Both the position numbers and the translations under genes were made by a program. From Sulfurimonas sp. C5 (GTDB lineage: Bacteria; Campylobacterota; Campylobacteria; Campylobacterales; Sulfurimonadaceae), in the NCBI RefSeq assembly GCF_029872055.1, contig NZ_JARXNQ010000005.1:71895-135894 (forward strand): 64,000 nt of DNA, read 5' to 3'. The stretch's first letter is position 1; the number at the start of each line of letters is the position of its first letter. The notes under the pieces were generated by a model. It was not told where the DNA came from, ran no database searches, and was given only the letters and a program-made list of their open reading frames with translations. Positions 53,859 through 62,100 of the stretch are shown here, one piece after another.

Positions 53859-54416
53859 ATGAAATTCCTTTTTACTCCTTCATCTCACTTTAACCTCGCC
53901 AATATGTTCACTTTTGTCAATATAACAGCCGGTTTACTTGCAACTTATTTCATAACACAAAATAATTTTTTTATAGCAATTATTCTTGCATGGATTGGTG
54001 GTGCATTTGATATATTTGACGGGAAAATTGCAAGAAAATTTCAACTCTCTAATGAGTTTGGGATTCAGCTTGACAGTTTTGCAGATTTTTTAAGTTTTGT
54101 ACTTGTACCTGTATTTTTGATCTTTCAAGCGACATACTCAAAAAGCTTTGAAGGGATAGAGCTTGTTTTAGCAGGTGCAGTGAGTATCTTTTATGTAATC
54201 TCCGGTCTTAGACGTTTAATCCAGTTTAACATTAATTCAGATGCAGGTTCTGTTGAGAAGTTTTTTGTTGGGGTACCGACACCGCTTGGAGCGATTCTTC
54301 TTTGGTTAGTGTACTTGGCAAATACATATAGTTTTTTACCGAGTTACGGTGTTATTGCCTTAATGGCACTTATCGGCTGGAGTTTAAACTCAAAAATAAA
54401 GGTGAAACACCTTTAA
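53859..54416 (+). CDS. pssA: CDP-diacylglycerol-serine O-phosphatidyltransferase, short form
   Basis: Makes phosphatidylserine, the precursor of phosphatidylethanolamine. The CDP-alcohol phosphotransferase motif DG-x2-AR-x8-G-x3-D-x3-D is complete (from DGKIAR to DSFADF). About six membrane helices in 185 residues; the usual type II enzyme is around 240, so the last helices are reduced. No psd gene is adjacent. The last codons form a hairpin shared with the terminator of the opposite efflux operon. Confidence 0.88.
   Translation: MKFLFTPSSHFNLANMFTFVNITAGLLATYFITQNNFFIAIILAWIGGAFDIFDGKIARKFQLSNEFGIQLDSFADFLSFVLVPVFLIFQATYSKSFEGIELVLAGAVSIFYVISGLRRLIQFNINSDAGSVEKFFVGVPTPLGAILLWLVYLANTYSFLPSYGVIALMALIGWSLNSKIKVKHL
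54391..54414 (-). terminator. Terminator of the efflux/DoxX operon
   Basis: On the minus strand AAAGGTG-TTT-CACCTTT is followed by ATTTTT, three bases after the doxX-family stop. It lies within the last codons of pssA. Confidence 0.8.
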
Positions 54417-54417
54417 A

Positions 54418-54804
54418 TTATTTTGAGTTTACGCTGTACTTTCCGCTTCCTAATAAAACGACTAAAATACTCATAATAAAATATACCAGAGGTAATTCCC
54501 AGCTAATACCGCCGTGTTTTGAAATTGAAAGAGAAAACCCATATGCCATGTAAATAGCTACAAACATATTGAATGCTAAAACACCCGCAGCAACTCTTGC
54601 ATATAAACCTAAAATGATAAAAATAGGTGCTATTAATTCTCCTACAAACACTCCATAAGCAAAAAAAGTTGGAATGATTGTCGGTTCTAGCATCGCTTTA
54701 ATTCCTGAAATTCCATGAATAATCTTATGAATACCGTGAAACAGAATTAAAATTCCGAGTGAAAGTCTTAGTATTAGTTTTGCTAAATCAGGGTTTTGTA
54801 ACAT
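54418..54804 (-). CDS. DoxX-family membrane protein
   Basis: 128 residues with four membrane helices and the DoxX pattern: LILRLSLGILILFHGIHKI, FFAYGVFVGELIAPIFIILGLYARVAA and FNMFVAIYMAYG. Family members have been linked to quinol or thiosulfate oxidation and to redox-stress complexes; the role here is unknown. It lies eight bases after a 62-residue gene that itself overlaps the RND pump gene, so it is probably the last gene of the efflux operon. AAGGATATAG precedes the ATG. Confidence 0.88.
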   Translation of the reverse strand: MLQNPDLAKLILRLSLGILILFHGIHKIIHGISGIKAMLEPTIIPTFFAYGVFVGELIAPIFIILGLYARVAAGVLAFNMFVAIYMAYGFSLSISKHGGISWELPLVYFIMSILVVLLGSGKYSVNSK

Positions 54805-54812
54805 CTATATCC

Positions 54813-55001
54813 TTATTTCTTTTCTCTAAACTTACAAGAGCCTACGCTAATCTCTTTCCCGCTTTTTATAACTTCTTTAATATATTTGAGTGTACCTTGG
54901 GGATCGGCATCACCAACCTCTTCAGCAATGATTTTAAGTAAATCTGCTTCAGAAGTAAGTGACCATGTTTTTTCGTAGTTGTATTTTGTTTCTATCTTCA
55001 T
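54813..55001 (-). CDS. Small soluble protein in the efflux operon
   Basis: 62 residues, not recognised. It has a mixed helix/strand pattern: strand KYNYEKTWSLTS, helix EADLLKIIAEEVGDADPQGTLKYIKEVIKSG, then EISVGSCKF with its single cysteine and a basic end REKK. No signal or membrane segment. It overlaps cusA by four bases (ATGA) and precedes the DoxX gene by eight. The tight coupling implies a job linked to the pump or DoxX, such as metal delivery or regulation, but there is no metal motif. Confidence 0.65.
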   Translation of the reverse strand: MKIETKYNYEKTWSLTSEADLLKIIAEEVGDADPQGTLKYIKEVIKSGKEISVGSCKFREKK

Positions 55002-58000
55002 GATAGATTTATATCATTATTCTCTTTAATAAATCTTTTATACAGCATCGGTAAAAGCACCAAAGTAAGAGCTGTTGATGAGATTAATCCGAAAATAACA
55101 ACTATTGCAAGCGGTTTTTGAATCTCAGATCCAGGTCCAGTTGCAAAAAGCATAGGTACAAGTGAAAGCGCTGCAATCGTTGCCGTCATCAGTACCGGAC
55201 GAAGTCTTCTTTTTGCCCCTTGAATAACCACATCTTTGATATTCATCGTTTGTGCCAGTTCGTTAAAATAACTAACCATTACAACACCGTTAAGAACAGC
55301 AATACCAAGAAGTGCAATAAAACCTACTGAAGCCGGAACCGAAAGGTAGCTGTTTGTCAGATACAATCCGAATATTCCTCCCATCATAGCAAGAGGTATC
55401 GTCGTAAAAATAATTATACTTTGTACGATTGATTTAAACGTCATATACAAGGTCATAAAAATAAGTACAAGAGCAATCGGTACAACAAGTGATAATCTCG
55501 ACATCGTAGCCTGTTGATTTTTAAACTCTCCGCCAAAAGTCAGAGAATATCCGGAAGGCAATTCCACATCTTTGGCAATATTTGCTTTAAGATTATCAAC
55601 AAAAGTAACCAGGTCCGTTCCGCTTACATTTGTCTGGATAGAAACAAAACGTCTCGCTTTTTCATGTTTAATCTCAACAGGTCCGCTGCTTCTTACAATG
55701 TCTACAACTTCTAAAAGAGAAACTGCTTCCCCCATAGAACCTACAAGATAGATCTCATCAAGATTTGTCGTTTTATAATCCCCTTTGACAACAATTGAAA
55801 ACTGCTTCATCCCTTGATAAATCGTTCCAACCTCAACACCGCTTACAGCAGCTTGAAGCAGATGAGCCACATCACTTTTATCAAGTCCGTAATTTCCAAG
55901 TTTTTCTTCATTAAAACGAAGCTCTTGGTATGCAGCACCCTCATTTTGACGCATATAAACATCTTCCGAACCTTGTGTGTGTTGAGTAATCTCTTTGATC
56001 TTTGTTCCCAGTTCATTAAGTTTATCTATCTCTTCACCAAATACTTTAATAACTACATCACCGCGGGCACCTGTAAGCATCTCTGAAGTTCTCATCTCGA
56101 TTGGTTGGGTAAAGCCGTATTCTATCCCCTGGATCTCTTCAAGAGTTTTCCTCATCTGCTCTTTAAGCCATTCTACGTCTTGTTTTCTCCACTCTTCTTT
56201 AGGTTTAAAAACCAAGAATGTATCTGTATCATTTAACCCCATCGGATCTAGTCCAATCTCATCCGAACCTGTTCTGGCAATAATCGATTTGATTTCCGGA
56301 ATTTCCTGCATCAGTTTTTTTTGTATCTCCGTAGCTAATGTTATCCCTGCAGGTATATTAATAGACGGCGGTGTTTCAACACCGATAACAATATTCCCTT
56401 CATCCATTGTCGGCATAAACGTTTTACCGATAGTTGAAAATGCAAAAAATGTCCCTACTAGTAAAACAGCTAAAAGTGTATAAATAAACTTTTCAGCTTT
56501 AAATGCTTTATGTAATAGCGGTTCATACCACTTGATTAAATGTTTCATTAACCATGTCTCTTCGTGAGATACTTTCCTAATTAAAAACGATGCAATTGTC
56601 GGAATAACAAAAAGTGCCAAAAAGATTGCCGAGGCAAGTGTAAACACAATACTCAGAGCAACCGGAGCAAAAAGTTTTCCCCCTAAACCTTGCAGCATCA
56701 ATAGCGGTGTAAACACAATGATAATAATAAACACACCCGAAATAATAGGCGTGCTTACCTCTTTTGCAGCAACATAGATCGTATGTAATCTACTTTCATT
56801 TCTCTCTTCAGAAAGTCTTGCTATAACATTCTCTACAAGTACAACACCGGAATCAACTATCATCCCGATCGCAATGGCAATACCTCCGAGACTCATCAAA
56901 TTCACACTGATACCAAAATAGTACATACAAATAAATGCACTTAATATTGAAAGCGGCAAAATCAATGCAACAGTAATCGCAGAAACAAAACTTCCTAAAA
57001 ATAAAAATAGTATTATTAATACAAGAATAATCGCTTCGGTAAGAGATTTTTGTACCATATTTACTGCTTTTGAGATGAGATCTTTTCTATCGTAAAAGAT
57101 CTTGATCTTTGTCCCCTCCGGTAAATTGCTCTCGAGTTCATCCAAACGCTGTTTAACTTGCGATGTTACACGTGATGCATCTGCACCTTTAAGTCCGAGA
57201 ACAAGACCCTCTACTGCTTCACCCTTACCGTCTTTTGTCACATACCCGTAGCGTGTAAGCTTATCAGTTGCTACTTGTGCTATATCTTTTAAGCGGACTA
57301 TCGCACCGTTTTCGTCAACTCTGATCACTAAGTTTGAAAGAGAATCACTGTTTTTCATACTTCCAGGAAGTCTCACTAGCAATGCTTCATCTCCACGCTC
57401 AATTCTTCCTGCTCCAAAATTGGCATTGTTTTTCTCAATCTTATTTTCTATATTTTCTAAAGTAAGTCCAAGCGATGCCATCGCCGCAAAATCCGGTTTA
57501 ATTCTGAATGTTTGTACTTCCCCGCCAAGTGCATTTACATCTGCTACACCCTCTATGTTTCTAAGGCTTGGACGAATAACCCAGTCAAGCAGCGTACGCT
57601 TCTCCATTAAAGACAATGTGTCCGACTCAATAGTAAACATTAAAATTTCACCCAGAGGTGTTGTAACAGGGGCAATACCTCCGCTCATTGTTGCCGGCAG
57701 CGAGTTTTTAATATTATTGAACCTTTGATATACCCTGTCTCTTGCCCAATACAGATCAGTACCCTCTTCAAAGTCGATCGTAATATCTGCTAAAGCATAT
57801 TTAGATATAGAACGTACTATCTTTTGGTGAGGAATCCCCTGCATCTCTAATTCAATAGGAATCGTAATCTGCTGTTCAATCTCTTTTGGCGTCATCCCGG
57901 GCGATTTGATAATAATCTTTACCTGTGTAGTAGATACGTCAGGAAAAGCATCAATCGTTAATTTAGAGTACGAAAACACACCGCCAACAGCAAGAGCTAA

Positions 58001-58060
58001 AGCAATAATTAGTGCAAGTACTCTTTGTTGTAAAGCTATTCCAATGAGTTTTTCAATCAT
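54998..58060 (-). CDS. Heavy-metal efflux RND pump (CusA/CzcA family)
   Basis: Inner-membrane proton-driven exporter, about 1020 residues, 12 helices and two large periplasmic loops. Helix 4 reads IAIAIGMIVDSGVVLVEN: it lacks the first Asp of the CzcA 'DFG-V-D' motif and looks like CusA, suggesting monovalent Cu/Ag. Other regions (EMRTSEMLTGARGDVVIKV) are also seen in CzcA-type pumps, so metal choice stays open. I start at the ATG at 58060, which has GGAGG nine bases upstream; a GTG seven codons earlier would include that site. It overlaps cusB by eight bases. Confidence 0.93.
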   Translation of the reverse strand: MIEKLIGIALQQRVLALIIALALAVGGVFSYSKLTIDAFPDVSTTQVKIIIKSPGMTPKEIEQQITIPIELEMQGIPHQKIVRSISKYALADITIDFEEGTDLYWARDRVYQRFNNIKNSLPATMSGGIAPVTTPLGEILMFTIESDTLSLMEKRTLLDWVIRPSLRNIEGVADVNALGGEVQTFRIKPDFAAMASLGLTLENIENKIEKNNANFGAGRIERGDEALLVRLPGSMKNSDSLSNLVIRVDENGAIVRLKDIAQVATDKLTRYGYVTKDGKGEAVEGLVLGLKGADASRVTSQVKQRLDELESNLPEGTKIKIFYDRKDLISKAVNMVQKSLTEAIILVLIILFLFLGSFVSAITVALILPLSILSAFICMYYFGISVNLMSLGGIAIAIGMIVDSGVVLVENVIARLSEERNESRLHTIYVAAKEVSTPIISGVFIIIIVFTPLLMLQGLGGKLFAPVALSIVFTLASAIFLALFVIPTIASFLIRKVSHEETWLMKHLIKWYEPLLHKAFKAEKFIYTLLAVLLVGTFFAFSTIGKTFMPTMDEGNIVIGVETPPSINIPAGITLATEIQKKLMQEIPEIKSIIARTGSDEIGLDPMGLNDTDTFLVFKPKEEWRKQDVEWLKEQMRKTLEEIQGIEYGFTQPIEMRTSEMLTGARGDVVIKVFGEEIDKLNELGTKIKEITQHTQGSEDVYMRQNEGAAYQELRFNEEKLGNYGLDKSDVAHLLQAAVSGVEVGTIYQGMKQFSIVVKGDYKTTNLDEIYLVGSMGEAVSLLEVVDIVRSSGPVEIKHEKARRFVSIQTNVSGTDLVTFVDNLKANIAKDVELPSGYSLTFGGEFKNQQATMSRLSLVVPIALVLIFMTLYMTFKSIVQSIIIFTTIPLAMMGGIFGLYLTNSYLSVPASVGFIALLGIAVLNGVVMVSYFNELAQTMNIKDVVIQGAKRRLRPVLMTATIAALSLVPMLFATGPGSEIQKPLAIVVIFGLISSTALTLVLLPMLYKRFIKENNDINLS

Positions 58061-59111
58061 TGCTTTGTGCCTCCACAGCACCCTTAAGTGCTATAGCACC
58101 GCTTGTCACGATCAGATCATTTGTATGTAAAGTTTGAGATGTTACGTATACTTTACTTGTATCTCTATTTAAAACTGTTACATTTACCAGTTTATATCCG
58201 TTATCCACTTTTACGAAAAGAGCCGCTTTATCATCTACACTTACAATTGCTGATGCAGGTAATTCATATGCGTCTTTCGGCCAAAACAGTTTGATATTTT
58301 TCTTCTCTTCAGGTAAAACACTCATACCGTTTTTACTTAACAGATGTACAGCCAGTGTTTGTGTTCTGGGATCAATCTTTGCCGCAATTGATTCCACTTC
58401 AACAGGAGACTCGCCTATAAAAAGTTTTGAACCTACATGTAACTCTTTTGCTAAAGCTATCGGTAATGAAAGTTCAAGATGAGTTTTAGCAGTATCAACA
58501 ACACTCATCATGTGATCTCCGCGTTGTAAGTACATTTTCGGAAAGATATTTAGATCTGCTATTTTTCCTGAAATCGGTGCATATATCTTAATATCTGTAA
58601 TAGCTTTTTTTGTCTGCGTAATTGTTTCTATCTGCTTAGAACTCAGTCCCCATTCTTGCAGTAAATTTCTATAAAATTTTAATTGTGTTTTATATTTTTC
58701 AGAAATATTTTGTGCCATAAGATACTGTTTTTTTGCAACAACTGCTGCTTCGTAAAGAGGCTTTAGTCTTTTGAGTTCGTTTTGATTATACTCCTCTTCA
58801 ATAAGAAGATTTATATATTCTGCTTCAAGCTCCAGTAGTTTAGGACTTTTTATAGCAGCTATAACTTTCCCTTGTTTAACATTGTCATAGATGTTCACAC
58901 CTAAAGTTTCAACTATCCCTTCTAAAGGTGCATCAATTCTAAAAGTAGCATCTGCAGGAAGATGTCCCTGTGCCAGATAACTTCCTAGATATACACTCTT
59001 TGTCGCTTTTACCTTTGTTGTTTTTATCATTGCGTCATTTCCTGCAACTACCAAGTCATTTGCGAATAATGTCGCTAGTGTTATCAAATTTAAAATTGCT
59101 ATTTTTATCAT
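58053..59111 (-). CDS. RND periplasmic adaptor (membrane fusion) protein
   Basis: 352 residues linking the inner-membrane pump to the outer-membrane channel. Signal peptide (1-17), barrel-sandwich/lipoyl halves around DAPLEGIVETLGVNIYDNVKQGKVIAAI and IYAPISGKIADLNIFPKMYLQRGD, an alpha-helical hairpin between them (about 95-165) and a beta-barrel domain after. No N-terminal Met-rich Cu-binding motif of CusB and no His-rich tail as in CzcB. It overlaps the genes on both sides, so the tripartite pump is translated as a unit. Confidence 0.9.
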   Translation of the reverse strand: MIKIAILNLITLATLFANDLVVAGNDAMIKTTKVKATKSVYLGSYLAQGHLPADATFRIDAPLEGIVETLGVNIYDNVKQGKVIAAIKSPKLLELEAEYINLLIEEEYNQNELKRLKPLYEAAVVAKKQYLMAQNISEKYKTQLKFYRNLLQEWGLSSKQIETITQTKKAITDIKIYAPISGKIADLNIFPKMYLQRGDHMMSVVDTAKTHLELSLPIALAKELHVGSKLFIGESPVEVESIAAKIDPRTQTLAVHLLSKNGMSVLPEEKKNIKLFWPKDAYELPASAIVSVDDKAALFVKVDNGYKLVNVTVLNRDTSKVYVTSQTLHTNDLIVTSGAIALKGAVEAQSND

Positions 59112-60277
59112 TTTTTTACTCCTTGTGGATCTATAGAATATTCATACATATATTGTGCAACTGCATTGTGTCTTTGCAGCTTCAAATCTAAAATTGTCTC
59201 AATCATTTTCAGTTTTGTTTCCGTTGCTTTAATCATTGAAAGAAAACTCTCTTCACCGGCCATAAATCTCATATTACTTTGATTAATCAGTTGATTTGCT
59301 TGTGCTACGATAATTTTTTCGCTGCTTAAAAGATATTTTTTATATATATCAAGTCTGCTTTTTAAAGCACTGCTTTCATGTCTGTACTGGTTACGTAATG
59401 ATTCAAGTTCATAATTAGCTGCACTCATTTCGCTCATTGCTTTAGCACGTTTTGCTTCATTTTTTTCACCGAACTTGAGTGGAATAGAAAGTCCAATCAT
59501 ATATCTGTTTGTATCCAGTTCATCTGTGTATTTTGCTTCTACGTTCACACTATTGAAAGTTTGCTGGCTTACTTTTAGTGCAGCATCGCTTTTTTGTACA
59601 TTTGTCTCTAAAACAGGCCATAAGGCCGAATATTCAGGATCAAACAGTTTATCTATATCTGCTTCTAAATTTTTGCATTCGAACTGCCCGTCGAAATCTA
59701 CTAGAACCTTTATTTGAGACTCATACATCTGTACCAGATTTTCAAGTTTTGAAAGTTCTAAATTCAAACTCTCTAACGCCAAAGTTGACATAACAACTTT
59801 AGAATTATCGAACTCACCGTACTCTGCACCTTTTTGCATATGAGCTTTGATGTCATCATATACGGAAGAGAGTTCTGCTTTTGCTTGCAGTGCTTCCATA
59901 GCTACACAATAATCCCCGTATAACTGCCAAATCTTTACTTTGTAACGGTTTTCTAAACTGTTAGCTTGCAAATTTTTATATGTATCACTTTGTTGTAAAA
60001 AATTATCTATCTTTGAACTATTGATAAAAACTTCTTTTGAAATGGCAACTTCATACTCAACTCCAGAATCTGAATGATCTTTGAGATCAGCGTATGTTAC
60101 TCCGCCGTTCACGTTAAAGCCACCTGCAGACATATCTACTTTTGTAGATTGATACTCTGCATTTAATATAGCTAATTTACTTTTGTAACTTGTGCTTTGA
60201 GGAACTTTTTCATACAGTACCTCAATATTTTCTGCCATAACTATATAAGGCAGTAACAATATAAGAATATATCTCAT
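59108..60277 (-). CDS. TolC-like outer-membrane efflux protein
   Basis: 389 residues. Signal peptide MRYILILLLPYIVMA, then two outer-membrane-efflux-protein repeats made of long coiled coils with short strands (EVAISKEVFINSSKID in the first half, MIGLSIPLKFGEKNEAKRAKAMSEMSAANYELE in the second). First gene of the tripartite pump; it overlaps the adaptor gene by four bases. Slightly short for CusC/CzcC (~420-460). Confidence 0.87.
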   Translation of the reverse strand: MRYILILLLPYIVMAENIEVLYEKVPQSTSYKSKLAILNAEYQSTKVDMSAGGFNVNGGVTYADLKDHSDSGVEYEVAISKEVFINSSKIDNFLQQSDTYKNLQANSLENRYKVKIWQLYGDYCVAMEALQAKAELSSVYDDIKAHMQKGAEYGEFDNSKVVMSTLALESLNLELSKLENLVQMYESQIKVLVDFDGQFECKNLEADIDKLFDPEYSALWPVLETNVQKSDAALKVSQQTFNSVNVEAKYTDELDTNRYMIGLSIPLKFGEKNEAKRAKAMSEMSAANYELESLRNQYRHESSALKSRLDIYKKYLLSSEKIIVAQANQLINQSNMRFMAGEESFLSMIKATETKLKMIETILDLKLQRHNAVAQYMYEYSIDPQGVKK

Positions 60278-60327
60278 ATTTTAAATTCCTTTATAAATAT
60301 TAAAATGATTTTTTATATGAATGGAAT

Positions 60328-60606
60328 CTATGCTAATTGAGGGGGTTTAAATAAAGAAATATGAAAGTTATTGAATGTAAGATTTTTTAATGAGTAAGTG
60401 ATTTTTTCTTCTACTTCAACATAACTACTATTATCGTTTGAAGTTAAAATCATCGGTATATGAAAAACGTTATGTTCAGCTTGTATTAGTACTTTTTTTG
60501 GTTTGTCATCTTGTGTCAAATCCATTTGCATAGTTATATAGTCATGCCCTGCAAAAAATAACATTGCAACCAATAAACCGCTTAAAATGAATTGTACCCT
60601 TTTCAT
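60328..60606 (-). CDS. Small exported or membrane protein leading the efflux operon
   Basis: 92 residues from the ATG at 60606. One N-terminal hydrophobic segment (about 4-20, VQFILSGLLVAMLFFAG) is a signal or anchor. The rest is periplasmic with several Met and His (HDYITMQMD, AEHNVFHIPMIL) and ends HISLFKPPQLA. Not recognised. A TATACT -10 box ends seven bases before the ATG and supports this start over a GTG six codons upstream. It lies about 50 bases before the TolC-like gene and is probably the first gene of that operon. Confidence 0.68.
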   Translation of the reverse strand: MKRVQFILSGLLVAMLFFAGHDYITMQMDLTQDDKPKKVLIQAEHNVFHIPMILTSNDNSSYVEVEEKITYSLKNLTFNNFHISLFKPPQLA

Positions 60607-60613
60607 AAAGTGA

Positions 60614-60619
60614 AGTATA
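60614..60619 (-). promoter_or_regulatory. -10 element of the efflux operon, leaderless arrangement
   Basis: TATACT on the minus strand ends seven bases before the ATG at 60606; no ribosome-binding site between. Confidence 0.5.
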
Positions 60620-60665
60620 TCCACTATCTAGTTTACAAAAAGATAAATTTGTAAACTAGTTTTCT

Positions 60666-61883
60666 CTATTCATCTTCACTTGTGCTTATCGGCAGCTCTT
60701 TTTTTGTTTTTATTCCAAGTGCAACTATATTTTGTGCACGTTTAATCACATTACCGCGCCCTGAACTTAAGCGATTCATCGCTTTTTCATACGAGTCATG
60801 TGTTCTTTGAATCTGTGTGCCTATATGGTTCATTTCTTCTAAAAACAGCACTAATTTATCATACATCGCTTCAGCTTCTGCAGCGATTTTCAAAGCGTGT
60901 TCCTCTTGTCTTTGAGTTCTCCAGATATGCTCTATTGTTCTAAGTGTTACAAGTAGTGTAGATGGAGAGACAACCAGGATATTTTGATCATACGCATTTT
61001 TGAAAAATTCACCGTCACTCTCTAGTGCAAGTAAAAAAGCTCCTTCTATCGGCATAAAAAGTAATACGAAATCTAATGTATTCACCCCTTCAAGTTTTTC
61101 ATAACTTTTTTGACTCAACTGTTTTACATGATTAGAAATACTTGTTATATGTTCTTTAAGTGCTTGCTTTTTTTCAATCTCATCTTCACTACTCATAAAA
61201 CGTTCATATGCAACGAGTGATACTTTAGAGTCTATAACGATATCTCTTTCACCAGGCATATGTACGATTACATCTGGTCTGTATGTTTTATTTTCTTCGT
61301 TTTTCAAGGTAGCTTGAAGCTCGTACTCTACACCTTTTCTAAGACCAGACTGCTCAAGTATTTTTTCTAACACTATCTCTCCCCAGTTGCCTTGAGTCTT
61401 ATTTTCCCCTTTTAATGCCTTTGTCAAATTCAATGCTTCACTTGCTAGTTGTGCATTCATCTCTTTTAAACGCGAGAGTTCATCTTTTAATAAGTGACGA
61501 TCTTTTATTTCTACTTCAAACTGCTCACGCGTCTGTTTCGAAAAATTTGCCACCTGCTCTCGAAACGGTTTAAGTAAAAGTTCCAATTGCTCTTTATTCG
61601 AACTGCTAAACTGTTTTGATTTGTCTTCAAAGATCTGATTTGCCAGATTTTTAAACTCTTTAGAGAGGTCCTCTTTTGCCGACTTTAAGATGTTAAGTTT
61701 TTCGTTTGAAGCTTTTATCTCGGCTTCATAAGTACTTTTTAGTGCTATATACTCTTTTTCTGTATTATTCAGTAATTCTCGTAAACTTTGTGTTACTGCT
61801 TTCTCTTTAAAAAGTACAAAAAACGTAGTCAATAATGAAACTATCAAAAATAAAATTATTATAATATTTATATCAATCTGCAA
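60666..61883 (-). CDS. rmuC: RmuC-family DNA recombination protein
   Basis: 405 residues: N-terminal membrane helix (about 5-25), a long coiled coil (about 30-140) and a PD-(D/E)XK nuclease-like domain with GNWGEIVLEKILEQSGL, YRPDVIVHMPGERDIVIDSKVSLVAYERF (catalytic Asp and D-x-K) and EGAFLLAL. RmuC limits inversions between short repeats. It starts at a TTG supported by AAGGGG seven bases upstream. It is divergent from the DEAD-box gene across a 217-base region containing an operator-like palindrome. Confidence 0.92.
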   Translation of the reverse strand: MQIDINIIIILFLIVSLLTTFFVLFKEKAVTQSLRELLNNTEKEYIALKSTYEAEIKASNEKLNILKSAKEDLSKEFKNLANQIFEDKSKQFSSSNKEQLELLLKPFREQVANFSKQTREQFEVEIKDRHLLKDELSRLKEMNAQLASEALNLTKALKGENKTQGNWGEIVLEKILEQSGLRKGVEYELQATLKNEENKTYRPDVIVHMPGERDIVIDSKVSLVAYERFMSSEDEIEKKQALKEHITSISNHVKQLSQKSYEKLEGVNTLDFVLLFMPIEGAFLLALESDGEFFKNAYDQNILVVSPSTLLVTLRTIEHIWRTQRQEEHALKIAAEAEAMYDKLVLFLEEMNHIGTQIQRTHDSYEKAMNRLSSGRGNVIKRAQNIVALGIKTKKELPISTSEDE

Positions 61884-61940
61884 AAATATCCCCTTAGAAA
61901 TTATAAAATTATTATATCCCCTTTTTCTTTAAGCCTTTAA

Positions 61941-61963
61941 ATATATTACAATTTGCAATATAT
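61941..61963. repeat. Operator-like palindrome between rmuC and the helicase gene
   Basis: Arms ATATATT-x-CAA and TTG-x-AATATAT are exact inverted repeats around one base, with one mismatch inside each arm. It lies about 78 bases upstream of the -10 box of the helicase gene and 58 from the rmuC start. Confidence 0.5.
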
Positions 61964-62019
61964 AAACTTAAGCTATCTAAAGAATTAATAATTTTAATAA
62001 CTTCTATGGTTTATTTGGG

Positions 62020-62025
62020 TATAAT
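62020..62025 (+). promoter_or_regulatory. -10 element of the DEAD-box helicase gene
   Basis: GGGTATAAT gives a leader of roughly 70 bases ending in AAGGAAA before the ATG. Long leaders are common for cold-induced RNA helicase genes. Confidence 0.6.
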
Positions 62026-62100
62026 TCGCAAAACAATTTGAGGAGAAGGTGCTATAGAGAGTTTAAATAGTCTGTATCATCTCCTTAATACACAAGGAAA

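Noticed and set aside
55995-56483. 162-codon plus-strand frame inside the RND pump gene
   Set aside because: Antisense of a fully conserved pump domain; no supporting signals.
54998-58060. Firm naming of the RND pump as cusA or czcA
   Set aside because: Helix-4 residues favour CusA but a periplasmic segment resembles CzcA-type pumps; the metal cannot be fixed from sequence alone.
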